From Gymnothorax reevesii (Eukaryota; Chordata; Actinopteri; Anguilliformes; Muraenidae), in contig CM056576.1 of the NCBI GenBank assembly GCA_029721435.1, forward strand, positions 110,588,666 to 110,652,665: a DNA stretch of 64,000 bases, given 5' to 3'. The first letter of the stretch is position 1, and every line of letters starts with the position of its first letter. Position numbers and translations under genes: made by a program. This document shows positions 60,502 through 64,000 of the stretch, one piece after another. Under the pieces are notes generated by a model. The model saw nothing but the letters and a program-made list of their open reading frames with translations. It ran no database searches and had not been told where the DNA came from.

Positions 60502-61242
60502 GTTACGGTGGGGGCAAAGACACGTCCCTTTTAGTCCTGGCTAGATCTCAATCATTTTCCTTTATTCACGTCTTTTCCAATTATCGTAATTGGCAACTGA
60601 AGACACGGTTTCTCACCGTATGCGATTTAACAGCAATGAAATCCTGGAGTAAACTCAGTGCAGAAAAATAATTTACTAACAAATGTATTAATTGGCCAAT
60701 ACTTCACGTGATTGAACTGGACCGTGTTCCAATGAAACGCGGACTTTCACTCAGCATTTCGTGGGTTGATTTAAAAAAAAAAAAAAAGTAACACTCGGCT
60801 GTTAAATAGCCTAGGTTATAACAAGCGTGCAACTCAAGCCATTTGCGTGAGTGTCGACAGATAGGTTATGTAATTTTGAAAAAAGTAGCTTTAAATACAG
60901 CAAATTCGCGTCCAGAGGAATGATTGTCGTCTTACCAAATCGGGGAGAAAAAGCAGCACCTGTTAAGTGCGGAGCGCTCTCAGAGTGAACCTTTGGTTAA
61001 TCATGAAGATGACAGAACAGGTCAGGATTTATAATTGTTTTAAAACAGCTCTTTTGTGCAACCCAATTCTCTGTTCTGCCACTGTGCTGAATTTAACCCG
61101 CAATTTAATCGCTGTTCGATCGCATGTGGAGAGAAACCATGTCTTCAATAGCCAATTACAATAGTTAAAAAAACCTCAATAAAGGAAAATGATTGAGATC
61201 TCGCCAGGACTAAAAGGGACGCGTCTTCGCCCCCCTAGTTAC
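60502..61242. mobile_element. Foldback element family F1
   Basis: Arms of about 170 bp (60502-60680 and 61070-61242) are inverted copies sharing GTTAC, CGTCCCTTTTAGTCCTGGC, AGATCTCAATCATTTTCC and TAATTGGC. Single-arm relatives lie at about 40590-40795 and 56400-56560, so this family has spread within the window. No transposase is present. Confidence 0.85.
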
Positions 61243-61567
61243 AAAAATGTTTGTTATTCTCTAGTGCTGAGCTTATACTTTTATTTATTAGACCTCCATT
61301 CCATTTGAGTTGTGCATGTTATGTAGATAGAGATTTATTATTTTATTGGTTTTATTATATTTTATAGTTTGTTACAGTTTGTTCAGTGTTTTAAATATTG
61401 TGATGAAGATTTGCACAAATAAAAAATATAGTTCTTATGAACGCCACAGGTGTAAGCTCTCAAATACTTTTTGAATTTTGTTTCCATCTGCTACAGAGGC
61501 TGAGATTTAGCTTTTTACTAGACGTTGACACCTGGGTGCCGTTTTCCAGAAAACCTCAGGTTTTAGG

Positions 61568-61613
61568 GGTTCTTTTCAAAATCGCCCATAGGTTCTTTTC
61601 AAAATCGCCCATA
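61568..61613. repeat. Perfect 23-bp tandem duplication
   Basis: GGTTCTTTTCAAAATCGCCC plus ATA occurs twice back to back without a mismatch. Confidence 0.95.
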
Positions 61614-62204
61614 GGTTTTCATAGGCATTTTTGAATAGGCCTCAGGTCTAAATGGGTTAATGCCTGCATAGAACGCACAGCGTTGATGTGGAATCCACTC
61701 GGTACATTTCGTGGCCAAAAATAAGTAGGCAGGATGACAATGAGACGATCCCTAAAAAGAATTCACAGTGTTTTATTAAGGAAGATGTTACCATCATCAT
61801 ATAACAAAAATGAGTACATAATTGGATAAAACGTTCACATTTTGCCCAAGAAAAGATCATTACAGTCGTAAAACATACAAATAATAAAATTTAGGATGGC
61901 AAAGTGAAGCATTAAAACCAGCATGCAAAATAAGGCTTCTCGCATGTCGAGGTGGGCACTCAATAAGGGTGGATCTGTGACACTACGCCAAGAAACTGCT
62001 TATTCAAAATGTATTTTCTCTAAGATTCATAAGTCTTTTATTGTAATTTTGGGATCAAATTGTAGCTGTTGAAGTTCTTTCATTTGCCACCAACTTTGTT
62101 TGATTTGGTGGGATACTTTTGGTTCAGCGGCCTTTTTAGAAAAGCAATAACTGGGTGGATCGGAGGGGTGGCGGCGGAGAAGCAGCTAGATAGACCGGCT
62201 CCAG

Positions 62205-62820
62205 CCCAAGTCCACTGTCCAGCCTGTGAGGTTTTGCGCTGCAGCAAGGTTTGCAGAACCTCTTTCAACAAAAGTTAATAAAAACACAGTTCTGGTTGAG
62301 GGTCTGCGAGCTGCAAGCGGCAACTACGAGCAGTGAGCTAGCTTGGGAGGAAACAAGCTGCTCTCATTCTCAAACAGAGTTGCTAGTTTATACTTCGAAC
62401 TCGCTCGGAGGACTACGAGGTGCGAGCAGGACATAGTCGAGCTCCACTTTCCTCCAAAATTTCAAAGAACTCCTCCATCACCACGTATATTGCGACACTT
62501 CTCCAAGACCCTGTAAAGCTATGAATTGAACATGTCATGGAATCTTCATTATTTTTATGGATTAGCATGAAGCATAGCACACTTAATGTCTAATGTTATT
62601 TCACAAATTGTATCAGTTATGTTATCTGGACCTCGTTTAAACTAAAACCTTGAAAGTAGCTTGAAATAAGCTTGAAAGTACTGATGAGAAACAAGACCAT
62701 TCATGTTCCTCCCAGCTCGCAGACATTCAACCAGAATTGTGCTTTTATTACCTTGCATTGATAGTGGCTCGGCAAACCTTGCTTAAATGCCTAAGTTCCC
62801 AGGCTGGACAGTGAACTCAG
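62205..62820. mobile_element. Foldback element containing an R4 copy
   Basis: The left part (62208-62330) recurs inverted at 62700-62815. Shared strings include CACTGTCCAGCCTG, GCAAGGTTTGC, TAATAAAA and TTCTGGTTGA followed by TCTGCGAGCT. The loop of about 360 bp is an R4 repeat. Confidence 0.75.
62290..62545 (+). repeat. Interspersed repeat family R4, copy 2
   Basis: It keeps AGCTTGGGAGGAAACA, AGGACTACGAGGTGCGAGC, CACTTTCCTCCAAA and CCTGTAAAGCTATGAA, in the same order as copy 1. It forms the loop of the foldback element here. Confidence 0.75.
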
Positions 62821-62939
62821 GCCACAGCCTGATTTTGGGAGATGGCTTTAAAGTGCTGCCTCGCCTTCCTGAATCTTGTGATTTGACTGTTTCACAACAG
62901 CACAGATATTTTCACGGGCAAAACGCAAAGGTTTCATTG

Positions 62940-63825
62940 AAGAATGTACTCATGCTTGTTTTAAGATGATTGCAACAGCCTCTATAATATAGCACTACAT
63001 ACTCATGTAGAGATCCTCTCACACATTCATTTTGTCACATAACAGACCATGAAAAACACTGAGCGGATTTCACATTACTCCGTGTGTTCTATGCACGTAT
63101 GAATGACGACTAGAGATAAAATGAATGTGGGTAAAACTGAATGCAATAAACGTCTTGACGTCCCAACAAAATGAATGGTCACATGTCTCATAAGTACTCC
63201 ACAGTTTTGAGGTTTTAATTTAAACCCGGTCCACACAACATAGTCTATTCAATACATGAGGCAAGAAACAAAATTTAGTATTGTGTGTACTATTTGTCAT
63301 ATTACTAAAAAATGGTGAAGATTCTACAACATATTCATAGCTTCACAAGGTCTGAGAACTCTCGCAAAATACATGGTGACTGTGGAGCTTGCTTCGAAAT
63401 TTGGGAGGAAAGTCCAGCTCCTGCTCGCACCTCCAAGCAAATCTGAAGTATAAACTGGCAGCTCTGTTTTGGAAAGAGAGCGGCATGTTTCCTCCCAAGC
63501 TGGCTCCCACCCTGCAGTATCAGCATCAGCTCCCACCGCGCAGTATCAGCTGAATGTTTTATCCAAGTACTCATGTTTGTTTTCTGATGATGACAACTGC
63601 TTATATGATAAAGTTATGTGTATAAATGTAAAATATCATTTCATATTCATCCTGTCTACTGATTATTGGCCATAAAACGCACCGAGTGGATTTCACCTCA
63701 ACACCGCATGTTCTACGCATACATAAACAAGGGAGATAAAATGAAAGTGGTTCAAATTGAATGCAATTAATTTCTTGGAGCCCACGTCTCAGGGTTTAAT
63801 TTTTACCAGGTCCACACACAGAACA
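62940..63825 (+). repeat. Diverged tandem duplication, about 620 bp apart
   Basis: The segment 62940-63240 recurs at about 63560-63825. Shared strings include GTACTCATG.TTGTTTT, GATAAAATGAA.GTGG, TTGAATGCAAT and TTTAATTTTTACC/AAACC. An inverted R4 copy (63375-63545) lies between them. Identity looks like 70-75%. Confidence 0.65.
63375..63545 (-). repeat. Interspersed repeat family R4, copy 3 (inverted)
   Basis: On the minus strand it reads AGCTTGGGAGGAAACATG, then the CAGCTCCTGCTCGCACCTCC complement and TTTCCTCCCAAATTTCG. It is the only one of the three copies on the minus strand. Confidence 0.75.
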
Positions 63826-64000
63826 TGCAGTTTACCTTCTTAATAAAAGCGTTTGGTGTACTGTGTTTTATATTAATCATGAACAAGAGTCATCAGAAGA
63901 TGACTTTCCCACCGGTTCCACATAATTTGTGATTTTTGGGCTGTTTTTGGTTAAAAATCCACAATTTTGGGCAGAATGGAGCTGAAACCCCCAAAAGGCA

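Overview
This window is intronic DNA from a fish-like vertebrate, most likely a ray-finned fish. It belongs to the CDC73 (parafibromin) locus, with B3GALT2 nested in one of its introns on the opposite strand. The host call rests on four minus-strand CDC73 exons that keep the reading frame and have consensus splice sites, an intact fish-like B3GALT2 ORF, and a typical fish complement of Tc1/mariner, hAT-like, Kolobok-like and foldback DNA transposons. The species cannot be named from sequence alone.

Layout: positions 1-25766 are part of CDC73 intron 10 (human exon numbering). They hold a CpG-island promoter (about 1325-2210), a candidate noncoding leader exon, and the single-exon B3GALT2 coding region (5595-6878, plus strand). 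They also hold a nested transposon pile-up (9404-14837), a Tc1 element inserted in a TA microsatellite (20300-21917), and a THAP-domain ORF (22658-23038). CDC73 coding exons follow in reverse: exon 10 (25767-25831), exon 9 (39576-39654), exon 8 (44550-44648) and exon 7 (54482-54695), with intron 6 running to the right edge. Exons 1-6 and 11-17 lie outside the window.

The introns are mostly transposon debris. The clearest pieces are a roughly 2-kb Kolobok-like element with TTAA-type ends and a decayed THAP exon (28859-30919), a Tc1 fragment inside two other elements (36519-38010), a 3.2-kb hAT-like element with a 7-bp duplication (39760-42928), and a near-complete Tc1 with a DD34E transposase ORF (47701-49427). 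Small elements with clear target duplications lie at 53051-53353 (8 bp) and 54975-55306 (TTAA), and several foldback elements lie at 56-63 kb. A few low-repeat, CpG-bearing stretches look like candidate conserved noncoding elements.

How the genes relate: CDC73 is a nuclear subunit of the PAF1 transcription elongation complex, while B3GALT2 is a Golgi glycosyltransferase. They share no pathway; the link is positional. The nested, opposite-strand arrangement between exons 10 and 11 matches the human locus as I know it. I found no tRNA, rRNA, CRISPR or viral gene, and no convincing new multigene system. The most informative structures are the nested transposons and the two THAP-bearing elements.
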